Assembly: GCF_027490375.1 (NCBI RefSeq)
Contig: NZ_JAIXYH010000075.1
Coordinates: 19,353-83,352, forward strand
Length of the DNA stretch: 64,000 nucleotides
Direction: 5' to 3'
Origin: Flavobacterium sp.
GTDB taxonomy: Bacteria > Bacteroidota > Bacteroidia > Flavobacteriales > Flavobacteriaceae
In this document: positions 27,539 through 36,453 of the stretch, piece by piece
How the letters are laid out: each line of letters starts with the position of its first letter
Numbering within the stretch: position 1 is the stretch's first letter
The notes under the pieces: model-generated
What the model saw: only the letters and a program-made list of their open reading frames with translations
Database searches by the model: none
What the model was told of the DNA's origin: nothing
Made by a program: the position numbers and the translations under genes

Positions 27539-29092
27539 ATGGAAAAGCGTAAATTAAGTTTTTGGCAAATCTGGAACATGAGTTTTGGATTTCTCGGAAT
27601 TCAGTTCGGGTTTGCATTGCAGAACGCAAATACATCAAGAATTTTTGACACTCTTGGTGCCGACCCAGATAAGATTGGATTTTACTGGTTAGCAGCCCCA
27701 CTTACAGGTCTTATTGTACAACCAATTGTTGGCTATTTTTCTGATCGAACATGGACTCGATTAGGGAGAAGACGTCCGTATTTCTTGGTCGGTGCAATTT
27801 TAGCTTCACTGGCATTATTCGCCATGCCTAATTCGCCTAGTCTTTGGATTGCAATTGGAACGTTGTGGATTATGGACTCTTCCATAAACATTTCCATGGA
27901 ACCTTTTCGCGCCTTTGTTGGTGACAACCTGCCCGAAAACCAAAGAACTCTAGGCTTTGCCATGCAAAGTTTCTTTATCGGACTTGGAGCGGTTGTAGGC
28001 TCGGCATTGCCCTGGATATTTACCAACATTTTCGAACTTTCAAACACGGCTGCTGAAGGCGTAATTCCGGACTCTGTAAAATGGTCTTTTTATGTCGGAG
28101 CAATTGTCTTTTTTCTAGCGGTATTATGGACGGTTCTTAAATCGAAAGAATATTCTCCCGAGGAACTACAAGCGTTTGAGGACGCCAAAAGAGCAACATC
28201 TACCAAAGACCACCACGAAAAGGTGAGCACACAAAAGAACGTAACTACAAAACTACAAGCAACTTACGGCGGAATACTCGCACTTGTAGGCGGAATACTC
28301 ACCTATTTTGTACATCAACTTAATCTTAAAGCCGATGCAAATGGGGAAACTGGAGCACATAAAGAATTGTATCTACTATCCATTGGTCTGTTAGTTGTTG
28401 GAGTGCTTTTCCTAATCGTATCGCAACTAAGAAAAAATGAGGTACGAAATGGCTTTACCGTTATCATCACCGATTTATTAAACATGCCAAAAACCATGAA
28501 ACAACTTGCCTACGTGCAGTTTTTTTCGTGGTTTGCGCTTTTTGCCATGTGGATTTACACCACACAGGCGGTAACAGGCCACGTTTTTGGCACAACAGAC
28601 TCCACCACGAAAGAGTACAACGATGCTGCCGATTGGGTTGCGGTGATGTTTACCATCTACAACTTAGTAGCTGCTGCAGTGGCATTTTTGCTTCCAGCTT
28701 TAGCTCGTCGAACCAGTAACAAGTTTACACATATGCTGGCGCTCATCGCGGGAGGTATCGGATTGATTTCAATCTATTTCCTTTCCGACAAAGTAGGATT
28801 ACTGTTGGCTATGACTGGCGTTGGAATTGCTTGGGCAAGTATTCTTTCTATTCCTTATGCCATGTTGTCGGGTTCCTTACCAGCTGCAAAAATGGGCTAC
28901 TACATGGGAGTTTTTAACTTCTTTATAGTTATTCCGCAAATCGTTGCAGGAACGGTTCTCGGATTTATAGTTAAAGAATGGTTCAACGAACAACCTGTTT
29001 ATGCATTAATTGTTGGCGGATGTTCGATGATTTTTGCGGGAATTTTAACGCTTGGTGTTTCTACCAATAAAAAAATTGACATTAATGAGTAA
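27539..29092 (+). CDS. MFS maltose/oligosaccharide permease
   Basis: 517 residues with about 12 membrane segments and a long central loop (about residues 200-240). The N-terminus LSFWQIWNMSFGFLGIQFGFALQNAN and the DRTWTRLGRRRPYFLVG loop (the GRRRP motif) match the GPH/SLC45-like sugar transporter group of the major facilitator superfamily found in Bacteroidota maltose loci. It imports maltose or short maltodextrins across the inner membrane (inferred from context). The stop overlaps the next gene by 8 bp. Confidence 0.9.
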   Translation: MEKRKLSFWQIWNMSFGFLGIQFGFALQNANTSRIFDTLGADPDKIGFYWLAAPLTGLIVQPIVGYFSDRTWTRLGRRRPYFLVGAILASLALFAMPNSPSLWIAIGTLWIMDSSINISMEPFRAFVGDNLPENQRTLGFAMQSFFIGLGAVVGSALPWIFTNIFELSNTAAEGVIPDSVKWSFYVGAIVFFLAVLWTVLKSKEYSPEELQAFEDAKRATSTKDHHEKVSTQKNVTTKLQATYGGILALVGGILTYFVHQLNLKADANGETGAHKELYLLSIGLLVVGVLFLIVSQLRKNEVRNGFTVIITDLLNMPKTMKQLAYVQFFSWFALFAMWIYTTQAVTGHVFGTTDSTTKEYNDAADWVAVMFTIYNLVAAAVAFLLPALARRTSNKFTHMLALIAGGIGLISIYFLSDKVGLLLAMTGVGIAWASILSIPYAMLSGSLPAAKMGYYMGVFNFFIVIPQIVAGTVLGFIVKEWFNEQPVYALIVGGCSMIFAGILTLGVSTNKKIDINE

Positions 29093-29750
29093 AAAAGGTT
29101 TCATATTCGATTTAGACGGCGTAATTGTTGACACTGCGAAGTATCACTACTTGGCGTGGCAAAAAATTGCTGAAAAGCTCGGAATCGAATTTACACCACA
29201 CCACAATGAAAAACTAAAAGGCGTTAGCCGCGTTCGATCGCTGGAAATAATTCTGGAACTCGGAAAAATTACAGCGACCGAACAGGAAAAACAACTTTGG
29301 CTCACACAAAAGAACGACGATTACTTATCCTATCTAACCGATATTGATAGTTCTGAGATCTTACCAGGCGTGATGCCAATTTTGTCGCATCTAGAAACAC
29401 TAAAACAACCTATTGCTTTAGGTTCGGCGAGCAAAAACGCACGACCGATTTTAGAAAAAACCGGCATCATTGATTTGTTCGACGCCATAGTAGATGGAAA
29501 CGACGTATCACAGGCGAAACCCGATCCGGAAGTTTTTATAGTCGCAGCTCGTAAACTTAATCTAGCTCCTGAAGATTGTATCGTTTTTGAAGATTCGGAA
29601 GCTGGAATTCAGGCAGCAAACATTGCCGGTATGGTAAGTGTAGGAATTGGCGATGCGAAAGTACTTCATGAAGCCGCTTTCAATTTCCCGGATTTCACAC
29701 ACATGGACACCGCATTTATTGACGGTTTATTAAAAAAAGTAAAAGCTTAA
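29085..29750 (+). CDS. pgmB: Beta-phosphoglucomutase (HAD superfamily)
   Basis: 221 residues from the ATG at 29085 (MSKKGFIFDLDG); an upstream in-frame ATG at 29052 would add 11 residues before the catalytic motif and overlap the permease further. HAD motif I FDLDGVIVDTA has both catalytic Asp, motif II is GSASKN, the Lys is in AKPDPEVF, and motif IV is VFEDSEAGIQAA. It converts beta-glucose-1-phosphate to glucose-6-phosphate, exactly the product of the GH65 phosphorylase encoded 42 bp downstream. Confidence 0.94.
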   Translation: MSKKGFIFDLDGVIVDTAKYHYLAWQKIAEKLGIEFTPHHNEKLKGVSRVRSLEIILELGKITATEQEKQLWLTQKNDDYLSYLTDIDSSEILPGVMPILSHLETLKQPIALGSASKNARPILEKTGIIDLFDAIVDGNDVSQAKPDPEVFIVAARKLNLAPEDCIVFEDSEAGIQAANIAGMVSVGIGDAKVLHEAAFNFPDFTHMDTAFIDGLLKKVKA

Positions 29751-29792
29751 TGTAGAATGATGCAGGACAACTGCAAAACAAAATTTATTTAA

Positions 29793-32093
29793 ATGAATCA
29801 GGATTATATCAAACCCGATGGATGGTCGATTATCGAAGAAGGATTTGATCAGGAACGCGTAAAATCATCTGAAAGTTTGTTCAGTATTGGAAACGGAGCT
29901 ATGGGGCAACGTGCCAATTTTGAAGAAAATTACAGCGGAGAAACGTTCCAAGGAAGCTATATCGCAGGGATTTACTATCCCGACAAAACCAAAGTGGGTT
30001 GGTGGAAAAACGGTTATCCCGAGTACTTCGCAAAAGTACTTAATGCACCGAACTGGATCGGAATCGACTTTTCCGTAAACGGAGAGTCGTTCGATTTGGC
30101 GAAATGCACCGCAGTCGCTGATTTTAAACGGGAACTAAATATGAAAGCCGGTTGGTACCGCAGAAGCTTCACGGCAACACTCGCCAACCAGTCGCAAATT
30201 GCCGTCGAAGTAACGCGCTTTTTATCGCTCGAACTCGACGAAGTTGGCGTTATTCAATACAACATTACTGCTTTATCTGGCGCGCTTTCGCTGAAAATAA
30301 ACTCGTACGTAGATGCTGCTGTACACAACGAAGATGCCAACTGGGAAGAACGCTTTTGGGAAACCTTAAGCAGCACCAAAGCAACCGACGCCGTTTACGT
30401 TACCGCACGCACTTTTAAGACACACTTTGAAGCGACCACATTTGGCGCAACAAACGTGAGCAACAACGGAACAGCTATCGACGCGAAAGAAATTTCACAA
30501 GAATCGGCCGATAAATTAGGTGTTGTTTTTGAAACTACTGTTGCTCAAAACACAACCCTAGGTATCACCAAATTTGGTGGCTATACAGTTTCGATGAACC
30601 ATGAAAACACGCTAGCTGCTGCGCAAAAAGCTGTAGAACAAGCACGTGCTTTAGGCTACGACAAATTACTGCAAATGCAAGCCGAAGCGTGGTCGAAAAT
30701 TTGGGAAATGAGCGATATCACTATAGAAGGTGATGTGAAAGCGCAACAAGGAATTCGATTCAATATCTTCCAACTCAATCAAACGTATTTAGGAAAAGAT
30801 TCGCGTTTGAACATTGGACCGAAAGGCTTTACCGGTGAAAAATACGGCGGATCAACCTACTGGGATACCGAAGCCTATTGCATTCCGTTTTACATGGCTA
30901 CAAAAGATCAGGAAGTTGCGCGTAACCTACTTACGTACCGTTACAACCAACTCGATCGCGCGATCGAAAACGCAGCTAAACTCGGTTTTAATAATGGTGC
31001 CGCACTCTATCCGATGGTTACTATGAACGGAGAAGAGTGTCATAATGAATGGGAAATTACTTTCGAAGAAATTCACCGAAACGGCGCTATTGCTTTTGCT
31101 ATTTACAATTACTACCGCTACACCGGCGATTACAGCTACATTCCGGAAAAAGGTCTTGAAGTTTTAATTGGTATTGCTCGGTTCTGGAAACAGCGCGCCA
31201 ACTTCTCGACAGACAAAAATAAGTATGTGATTTTAGGTGTAACAGGACCAAACGAATACGAGAATAATGTAAACAACAACTGGTACACCAATTATATTGC
31301 GAAATGGTGTATGGAATACGCAGCCGAACAAACCGAGCGCGTAGCTGAGGAATATCCTTCGGATTACAGCCGAATTGTCGCAAAAGTTAAATTAGGTTCA
31401 CAAGAAATTAGCGAATGGCGCGAAGTGGGCACCAATATGTATTTCCCTTATTCGGAAACGTATGGCGTTTACTTACAACAAGACGGTTTCTTGGATAAAG
31501 AGTTGGTTAAAGTTGACAAGCTCGACCGTTCGCAGCGTCCGATTAACCAAAAATGGTCGTGGGATCGTATTTTACGTTCACCATATATCAAGCAAGCCGA
31601 CGTACTTCAAGGATTTTATTTCTTTGAAGATCATTTTACCACAGAAGAATTAGAGAAGCATTTTGATTTCTATGAGCCTTTTACCGTTCATGAAAGTTCG
31701 CTTTCGCCTTGCGTTCACTCGATACAGGCGGCAGTTCTTGGAAAAATGGAAATGGCTTATACTTTTTACTTGCGTACATCGCGCTTAGATTTAGACGATT
31801 ACAACAAGGAAGTGGAAGAAGGCTGCCACATTACCTCGATGGCCGGAACTTGGATGAGTATTGTAGAAGGTTTTGGCGGCATGCGCGTAAAAGACAATCA
31901 GTTGCACTTTACACCACGCATACCGAAAGAATGGGAAGGATATTCGTTTAAGATTAATTTCAGACACCAAATTTTAAAAGTTACCGTAAAACACGGCGAA
32001 ACGCAGTTTATGGTGGATGGCGACAAACCGCTGCACGTCATTGTAAACGGAAAAGCTGTAGAAGTGATACCCAACAGTTTAATTGCTGTTTAA
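29793..32093 (+). CDS. GH65 family glycoside phosphorylase, probable maltose phosphorylase
   Basis: 766 residues, the usual GH65 length. The catalytic Glu region is seen in NGEECHNEWEITFEEIHRN, the barrel segment in GEKYGGSTYWDTEAYCIPF, and the phosphate-binding loop in VHESSLSPCVHS. No signal peptide, so it is cytoplasmic. With beta-phosphoglucomutase next to it and a permease upstream, phosphorolysis of maltose to glucose and beta-glucose-1-phosphate is the likely reaction; kojibiose or trehalose phosphorylases share the fold, so specificity is inferred from context. A terminator-like hairpin follows. Confidence 0.93.
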   Translation: MNQDYIKPDGWSIIEEGFDQERVKSSESLFSIGNGAMGQRANFEENYSGETFQGSYIAGIYYPDKTKVGWWKNGYPEYFAKVLNAPNWIGIDFSVNGESFDLAKCTAVADFKRELNMKAGWYRRSFTATLANQSQIAVEVTRFLSLELDEVGVIQYNITALSGALSLKINSYVDAAVHNEDANWEERFWETLSSTKATDAVYVTARTFKTHFEATTFGATNVSNNGTAIDAKEISQESADKLGVVFETTVAQNTTLGITKFGGYTVSMNHENTLAAAQKAVEQARALGYDKLLQMQAEAWSKIWEMSDITIEGDVKAQQGIRFNIFQLNQTYLGKDSRLNIGPKGFTGEKYGGSTYWDTEAYCIPFYMATKDQEVARNLLTYRYNQLDRAIENAAKLGFNNGAALYPMVTMNGEECHNEWEITFEEIHRNGAIAFAIYNYYRYTGDYSYIPEKGLEVLIGIARFWKQRANFSTDKNKYVILGVTGPNEYENNVNNNWYTNYIAKWCMEYAAEQTERVAEEYPSDYSRIVAKVKLGSQEISEWREVGTNMYFPYSETYGVYLQQDGFLDKELVKVDKLDRSQRPINQKWSWDRILRSPYIKQADVLQGFYFFEDHFTTEELEKHFDFYEPFTVHESSLSPCVHSIQAAVLGKMEMAYTFYLRTSRLDLDDYNKEVEEGCHITSMAGTWMSIVEGFGGMRVKDNQLHFTPRIPKEWEGYSFKINFRHQILKVTVKHGETQFMVDGDKPLHVIVNGKAVEVIPNSLIAV

Positions 32094-32095
32094 TA

Positions 32096-32123
32096 AAACT
32101 GCCCGTTTTTTCGGGCAGTTTTT
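32096..32123 (+). terminator. Terminator after the GH65 gene
   Basis: AAACTGCCCG (32096-32105) and CGGGCAGTTT (32112-32121), loop T6, followed by TT. It has a strong 10-bp stem and splits the maltose operon into two parts. Confidence 0.85.
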
Positions 32124-32141
32124 GGTTACTGCTGTTTGGAT

Positions 32142-32258
32142 AACGATTGCCGCGGCAAGGATTGCAGCAAGGTGCCGTGCACCGCGGAAAGCCTGGCGGC
32201 AGCCGAAAACTCTTTTTTTGAAGTACGAACGTTGGCTGCCGAGCCGCCCAAAAAATAA
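32142..32258. repeat. GC-rich intergenic repeat-like element (family 2, copy 2)
   Basis: Non-coding GC-rich stretch between the GH65 gene and the SusA-like gene. It shares AACGAT, GCCGC, GATTG, GCGGAAAG and the end block GCCCAAAAAATAA, in the same order, with the element upstream of rpoD (2764-2962). It ends only 5 bp before the next ATG. Its start also resembles the reverse complement of the GGCAATCGTT end of repeat family 1. Confidence 0.5.
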
Positions 32259-32263
32259 AAAAA

Positions 32264-34093
32264 ATGAAAAAACTTATTGCTTTACTCCTACTTGCTCAGA
32301 TTGGATTTGCACAGATTCAAAAAGTAGAACCGCCGTTTTGGTACAGCGGCATGAAAAAAACCGAATTGCAATTGATGCTTTACGGTAAAAATATTGGAAA
32401 TGCCGTGGTGAGTTGTGATAAAGCAACTGTTGTTGGCGTAATTCGCACGGAAAATCCGAATTATTTATTTGTGAATTTGGATTTGAAAAACGTTCCGGCT
32501 GGATCACTTGAACTGTCTTTAACGCAAGGGAAAAAAGTTGAAAAACGCACGTACGAACTACGAGCACGCAGAAAAGACAGCGCGAATCGAAAAGGATTTG
32601 ACTCGAGTGATGTTATGTATTTACTGATGCCGGACCGCTTTGCTAACGGAAATCCGAATAACGACAGCACTCCAGACACGGCCGATAAATTTAACCGCAG
32701 TTCGCAAGACGGACGTCACGGTGGCGATATTGCCGGTATGAAGAAACATTTGGATTATCTGGAAGACTTAGGCGTTACAGCAGTTTGGAGTACGCCTTTA
32801 TGCGAAGACAACGACCCGAAAACCTCGTATCACGGCTACGCACAATCGGATGTTTACCGCATTGACCCGCGTTACGGCAGCAATGAAGAATATGTAGATT
32901 TTGTGGAAGCTGCACATCAGAAAGGCATAAAAGTGGTTAAAGATTACGTGACCAACCACTGGGGAACTGAACATTGGCTTTTAAAAGATTTACCTACGTA
33001 CAAATGGGTGCATCAATTTCCGGGTTACGGCCAAACCAATTACCGCATGACCACGCAATTCGATGTAAACGCTTCGGAAATTGACAGCAGATACTGCATG
33101 GACGGCTGGTTTGTGCGTTCTATGCCCGATTTAGATCAGACCAATGAATTGGTTTTAAACTACCTGACACAAAACGCATTATGGTGGATCGAATACGCCA
33201 ATTTGGATGGATTTAGAGTAGATACGTACAGCTACGCCGACAAGCACGCTATTGCAAAATGGACCAAAGCGATTATGGATGAATATCCGAATTTCAACAT
33301 AGTGGGCGAAGTTTGGATGTACGACCAAGCACAAATGGCGTATTGGCAGAAGGATAGTAAAATTGGCGCGATACAATCGTACAACTCGTATTTGCCGTCG
33401 GTTATGGATTTTACGCTTCAAGGAGAATTAGGTTCGGCTTTGAAAGAAGAAGAATCGAATTGGACCAATGGATTAATCAAGGTTTACAACAATTTTACAA
33501 ATGATTTTCTATATCCGAATACCGATAATTTGTTGGTGTTTTTTGAAAATCACGATACCCAGCGTTTCAACCACATTTACAACGGAAATTTCGCGAAATA
33601 CAAGATGGCACTTGCCCTTATTGCAACGGTACGAGGAATTCCGCAAATTTATTACGGCAGTGAAATTGGCATGCAAGGCAACAAAGACAAGGGAGACGGC
33701 GATATTCGCAGAGATTTTCCAGGAGGTTGGAACGGCGATACCAATAATGCCTTTACGTTAGCTGGTAGAACTGCCGAACAAAACAAATTTCATGAATTCA
33801 CGAAAAAAGTGTTCAATTACCGCAAGAACAATCCGGTTTTGCACTTTGGAAAGATGAAACACTATCTGCCGATTAACAACGTTTATGTGTATTTCCGTAC
33901 GTTGAATGAGAAGTCGGTTATGGTGGTAGTGAATAACAACAAAGAAGCACAAGTCCTTGATCTGGCAACCTACAACGAAAGTTTAGCGGGTTACAGCGCT
34001 GGAAAAGAGATTTTAACGGGTTCGAAATTAGAAATCAATAAATCGCTCTCGGTTCCGGCACAAGACGTGTTAATCATAGAGCTACAAAAATAA
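32264..34093 (+). CDS. Periplasmic GH13 alpha-amylase / cyclomaltodextrinase (SusA-like)
   Basis: 609 residues. Signal peptide MKKLIALLLLAQIGFAQ, an N-terminal cyclomaltodextrinase-type beta domain (PPFWYSGMKKTELQLMLYGKNI), then the GH13 barrel: VMYLLMPDRFANG, region I DYVTNHWG, region II DGFRVDTYSYAD (nucleophile Asp), region III NIVGEVWM (acid/base Glu), region IV FFENHDTQR. It fits the neopullulanase/cyclomaltodextrinase group to which SusA belongs. It is 2 bp before the GH31 gene in a tight operon and probably trims imported maltodextrins in the periplasm. Confidence 0.93.
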   Translation: MKKLIALLLLAQIGFAQIQKVEPPFWYSGMKKTELQLMLYGKNIGNAVVSCDKATVVGVIRTENPNYLFVNLDLKNVPAGSLELSLTQGKKVEKRTYELRARRKDSANRKGFDSSDVMYLLMPDRFANGNPNNDSTPDTADKFNRSSQDGRHGGDIAGMKKHLDYLEDLGVTAVWSTPLCEDNDPKTSYHGYAQSDVYRIDPRYGSNEEYVDFVEAAHQKGIKVVKDYVTNHWGTEHWLLKDLPTYKWVHQFPGYGQTNYRMTTQFDVNASEIDSRYCMDGWFVRSMPDLDQTNELVLNYLTQNALWWIEYANLDGFRVDTYSYADKHAIAKWTKAIMDEYPNFNIVGEVWMYDQAQMAYWQKDSKIGAIQSYNSYLPSVMDFTLQGELGSALKEEESNWTNGLIKVYNNFTNDFLYPNTDNLLVFFENHDTQRFNHIYNGNFAKYKMALALIATVRGIPQIYYGSEIGMQGNKDKGDGDIRRDFPGGWNGDTNNAFTLAGRTAEQNKFHEFTKKVFNYRKNNPVLHFGKMKHYLPINNVYVYFRTLNEKSVMVVVNNNKEAQVLDLATYNESLAGYSAGKEILTGSKLEINKSLSVPAQDVLIIELQK

Positions 34094-34095
34094 TT

Positions 34096-36453
34096 ATGCG
34101 TTTTACAATTCGTATTTTCCTTTTACTTGCGGTAACAGTTGGTTATGCGCAGCGCGAATACCAATCGTATTCCAACGACAACGGCATTCACACGATTCGA
34201 GTTTCCGATGGTGTTTACAAAATCCGATTTTTTAGCAACGAAGCAGTTGAAACGGAATTTATTGCCAACGGCAGTGTGAGTGAAAATTCGCTTGCGGTAG
34301 TAGATAAATCTGTTTTTCAAAGTATAAAAGCTCAGGAACTTCGCGATAAAATTGACTTTTCGTCGGGCTTAATCCGTGTCGTTGTAACTTACAAACCGTT
34401 TAGCATAGCGTATTACAAATCCGGACAATTAATAGCCACCGAATTGGCAGCTTCGCGAACAAACAAAGAAACTTCGGTGAAACTCAGCGTAAATGCTGAT
34501 GAGAGCTTGCTGGGAGGCGGTTCGCGGGTTTTAGGAATGAACCGACGCGGCAACAAACTGCGACTGTATAACAAGGCACATTACGGGTATGAAACGCGTT
34601 CGGAGTTGATGAACTATTGTATTCCGATGTATTTATCGTCGGAAGTATACGGCGTTCATTTCGACAATACGTGGGTAGGAGATTTGGATTTAGACAGCGG
34701 AAAACAAAATGTAGTTACCTATTCGGCGGAAGGTGGGCCGGTACGCTACCAGATTTTTGCAGGCAGAACATGGAAAGATTTGGTTAAAACGTATACGACT
34801 TTAACGGGACGTCAACCGCTACCGCCGCGTTATACCTTGGGCAATTTTAGTAGCCGATTTGGTTATCATTCGCAAAAGGAAGCTGAAAAAACAATTGCTG
34901 CGTTCAAGAAAGAAGGAATTCCTGTAGACGCAATCATCTTTGATTTATACTGGTTTGGAACAACGATCAAAGAAACTATGGGAAATTTAGACGTATGGCG
35001 CGACAGCTTTCCGAAGTTTGAAAAAATGATTTCGAAGTTCTCAAAACAGGGTATTAAAACCATTTTAATAACTGAACCATTCATTCTTAAATCGTCGTCG
35101 AAGTGGAATGAAGCTGTTGCAGAAGGAATCTTAGCGAAAGATTCGCTTTCACAACCTGCGGTTTACGACTTTTACTTTGGAACGACTGGTTTAATTGACC
35201 TCGACAAACCTAAGGCGAAAGAATGGTTTTGGAATGTGTACGATAAATTCATAAAGAAAGGCGTTGCTGGTTGGTGGGGCGATTTAGGTGAACCCGAAGT
35301 ACATCCAAAATGGGTGCGTCACGAATCGGGATTAGCGCACCAGGTACACAATGTATACGGACACAAATGGGCGGAACTTTTAGCTACGAAATATGCTGAA
35401 AATTACCCAAATACGCGTCCGTTTATTTTAATGCGTTCGGGTTATTCGGGTTCGCAACGTTTCGGAATGATTCCGTGGTCGGGTGATGTCAACCGAACCT
35501 GGGGCGGTTTAAAAGCACAACCTGAAATCGCACTCCAAATGGGATTGCAAGGTTTAGGCTTTATGCATTCGGATTTGGGAGGTTTTGCAGGAGCGAATCT
35601 CGACGACGAATTGTACGTTCGCTGGTTGCAATACGGCGTTTTTCAACCTATTTTCCGACCTCATGCACAAGAAGAAGTTGCTTCGGAGCCCGTATTTAGA
35701 AGTGAAAACGCCAAAAAACTAGCTCGTAAAGCTATTTTGGAGCGCTACGCCTTACTGCCGTACAATTACAGTTTAGCGTTTGAAAACAACCAAAACGGAA
35801 CACCGCTCATGCGACCATTGTTTTTTGAAGAGCCAACCAATAAATCTCTTTTTGTAAATGCAGATGGCTACTTGTGGGGAAATGATTTCTTAGTTGTTCC
35901 TGTTACCGATGCTAAGTTGACCGAAAAAACCGTTTACTTTTCGAAAACAGCGCGTTGGGTAGATTATTACGATGCAACAAAAATCTACGAAGGCGGAAAA
36001 TACGTTTCCGTAAAAACAGCGGAAGACCACATACCGGTTTTCGTGCGTTCAGGAGCAGTTATTCCTACTTGCAACGACTTAAATGCGGGTTCTGCTTCGA
36101 TGAAAGAGCTTACATTAAGTTATTATTACAACGAAAATTACCCGACTGTCGCGACGGTTTATTTTGACGACGGTACTACGACAAACGCTTTCGAAAAAGG
36201 AAATTACGAATTGCTACGCATTACGAAAGATACGGGTAGCGAAACGCTGAATATAAAATCAGAAAAGGGAACTGCTTTTAAAGCGGTTAAGCGAAAAATC
36301 ACTTTGAAAATCATTCACGCACCGAAAACACTTACTGCAATTGAAGTGAATGGAAAATTAGTAAAAAACAACTCGAAATCGGCTGATGCAGCTCCAAGCT
36401 TTTCTTTTGAAATAACTTCAGGACAGGAAATAAAAATCAATCTTAAAAAATGA
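34096..36453 (+). CDS. GH31 family alpha-glucosidase
   Basis: 785 residues with signal peptide (to about AVTVGYAQ). GH31 signatures: AIIFDLYWFG, the nucleophile motif GWWGDLGEPEVHP, and the acid/base region IPWSGDVNRTW, followed by LRSGYS-like and FRPHAQEE segments and a beta-sandwich C-terminus. It releases glucose from the non-reducing ends of maltooligosaccharides in the periplasm. In the B. thetaiotaomicron sus locus this role is played by a GH97 enzyme (SusB), so here a GH31 enzyme replaces it. The last four bases overlap the next gene (ATGA). Confidence 0.94.
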   Translation: MRFTIRIFLLLAVTVGYAQREYQSYSNDNGIHTIRVSDGVYKIRFFSNEAVETEFIANGSVSENSLAVVDKSVFQSIKAQELRDKIDFSSGLIRVVVTYKPFSIAYYKSGQLIATELAASRTNKETSVKLSVNADESLLGGGSRVLGMNRRGNKLRLYNKAHYGYETRSELMNYCIPMYLSSEVYGVHFDNTWVGDLDLDSGKQNVVTYSAEGGPVRYQIFAGRTWKDLVKTYTTLTGRQPLPPRYTLGNFSSRFGYHSQKEAEKTIAAFKKEGIPVDAIIFDLYWFGTTIKETMGNLDVWRDSFPKFEKMISKFSKQGIKTILITEPFILKSSSKWNEAVAEGILAKDSLSQPAVYDFYFGTTGLIDLDKPKAKEWFWNVYDKFIKKGVAGWWGDLGEPEVHPKWVRHESGLAHQVHNVYGHKWAELLATKYAENYPNTRPFILMRSGYSGSQRFGMIPWSGDVNRTWGGLKAQPEIALQMGLQGLGFMHSDLGGFAGANLDDELYVRWLQYGVFQPIFRPHAQEEVASEPVFRSENAKKLARKAILERYALLPYNYSLAFENNQNGTPLMRPLFFEEPTNKSLFVNADGYLWGNDFLVVPVTDAKLTEKTVYFSKTARWVDYYDATKIYEGGKYVSVKTAEDHIPVFVRSGAVIPTCNDLNAGSASMKELTLSYYYNENYPTVATVYFDDGTTTNAFEKGNYELLRITKDTGSETLNIKSEKGTAFKAVKRKITLKIIHAPKTLTAIEVNGKLVKNNSKSADAAPSFSFEITSGQEIKINLKK

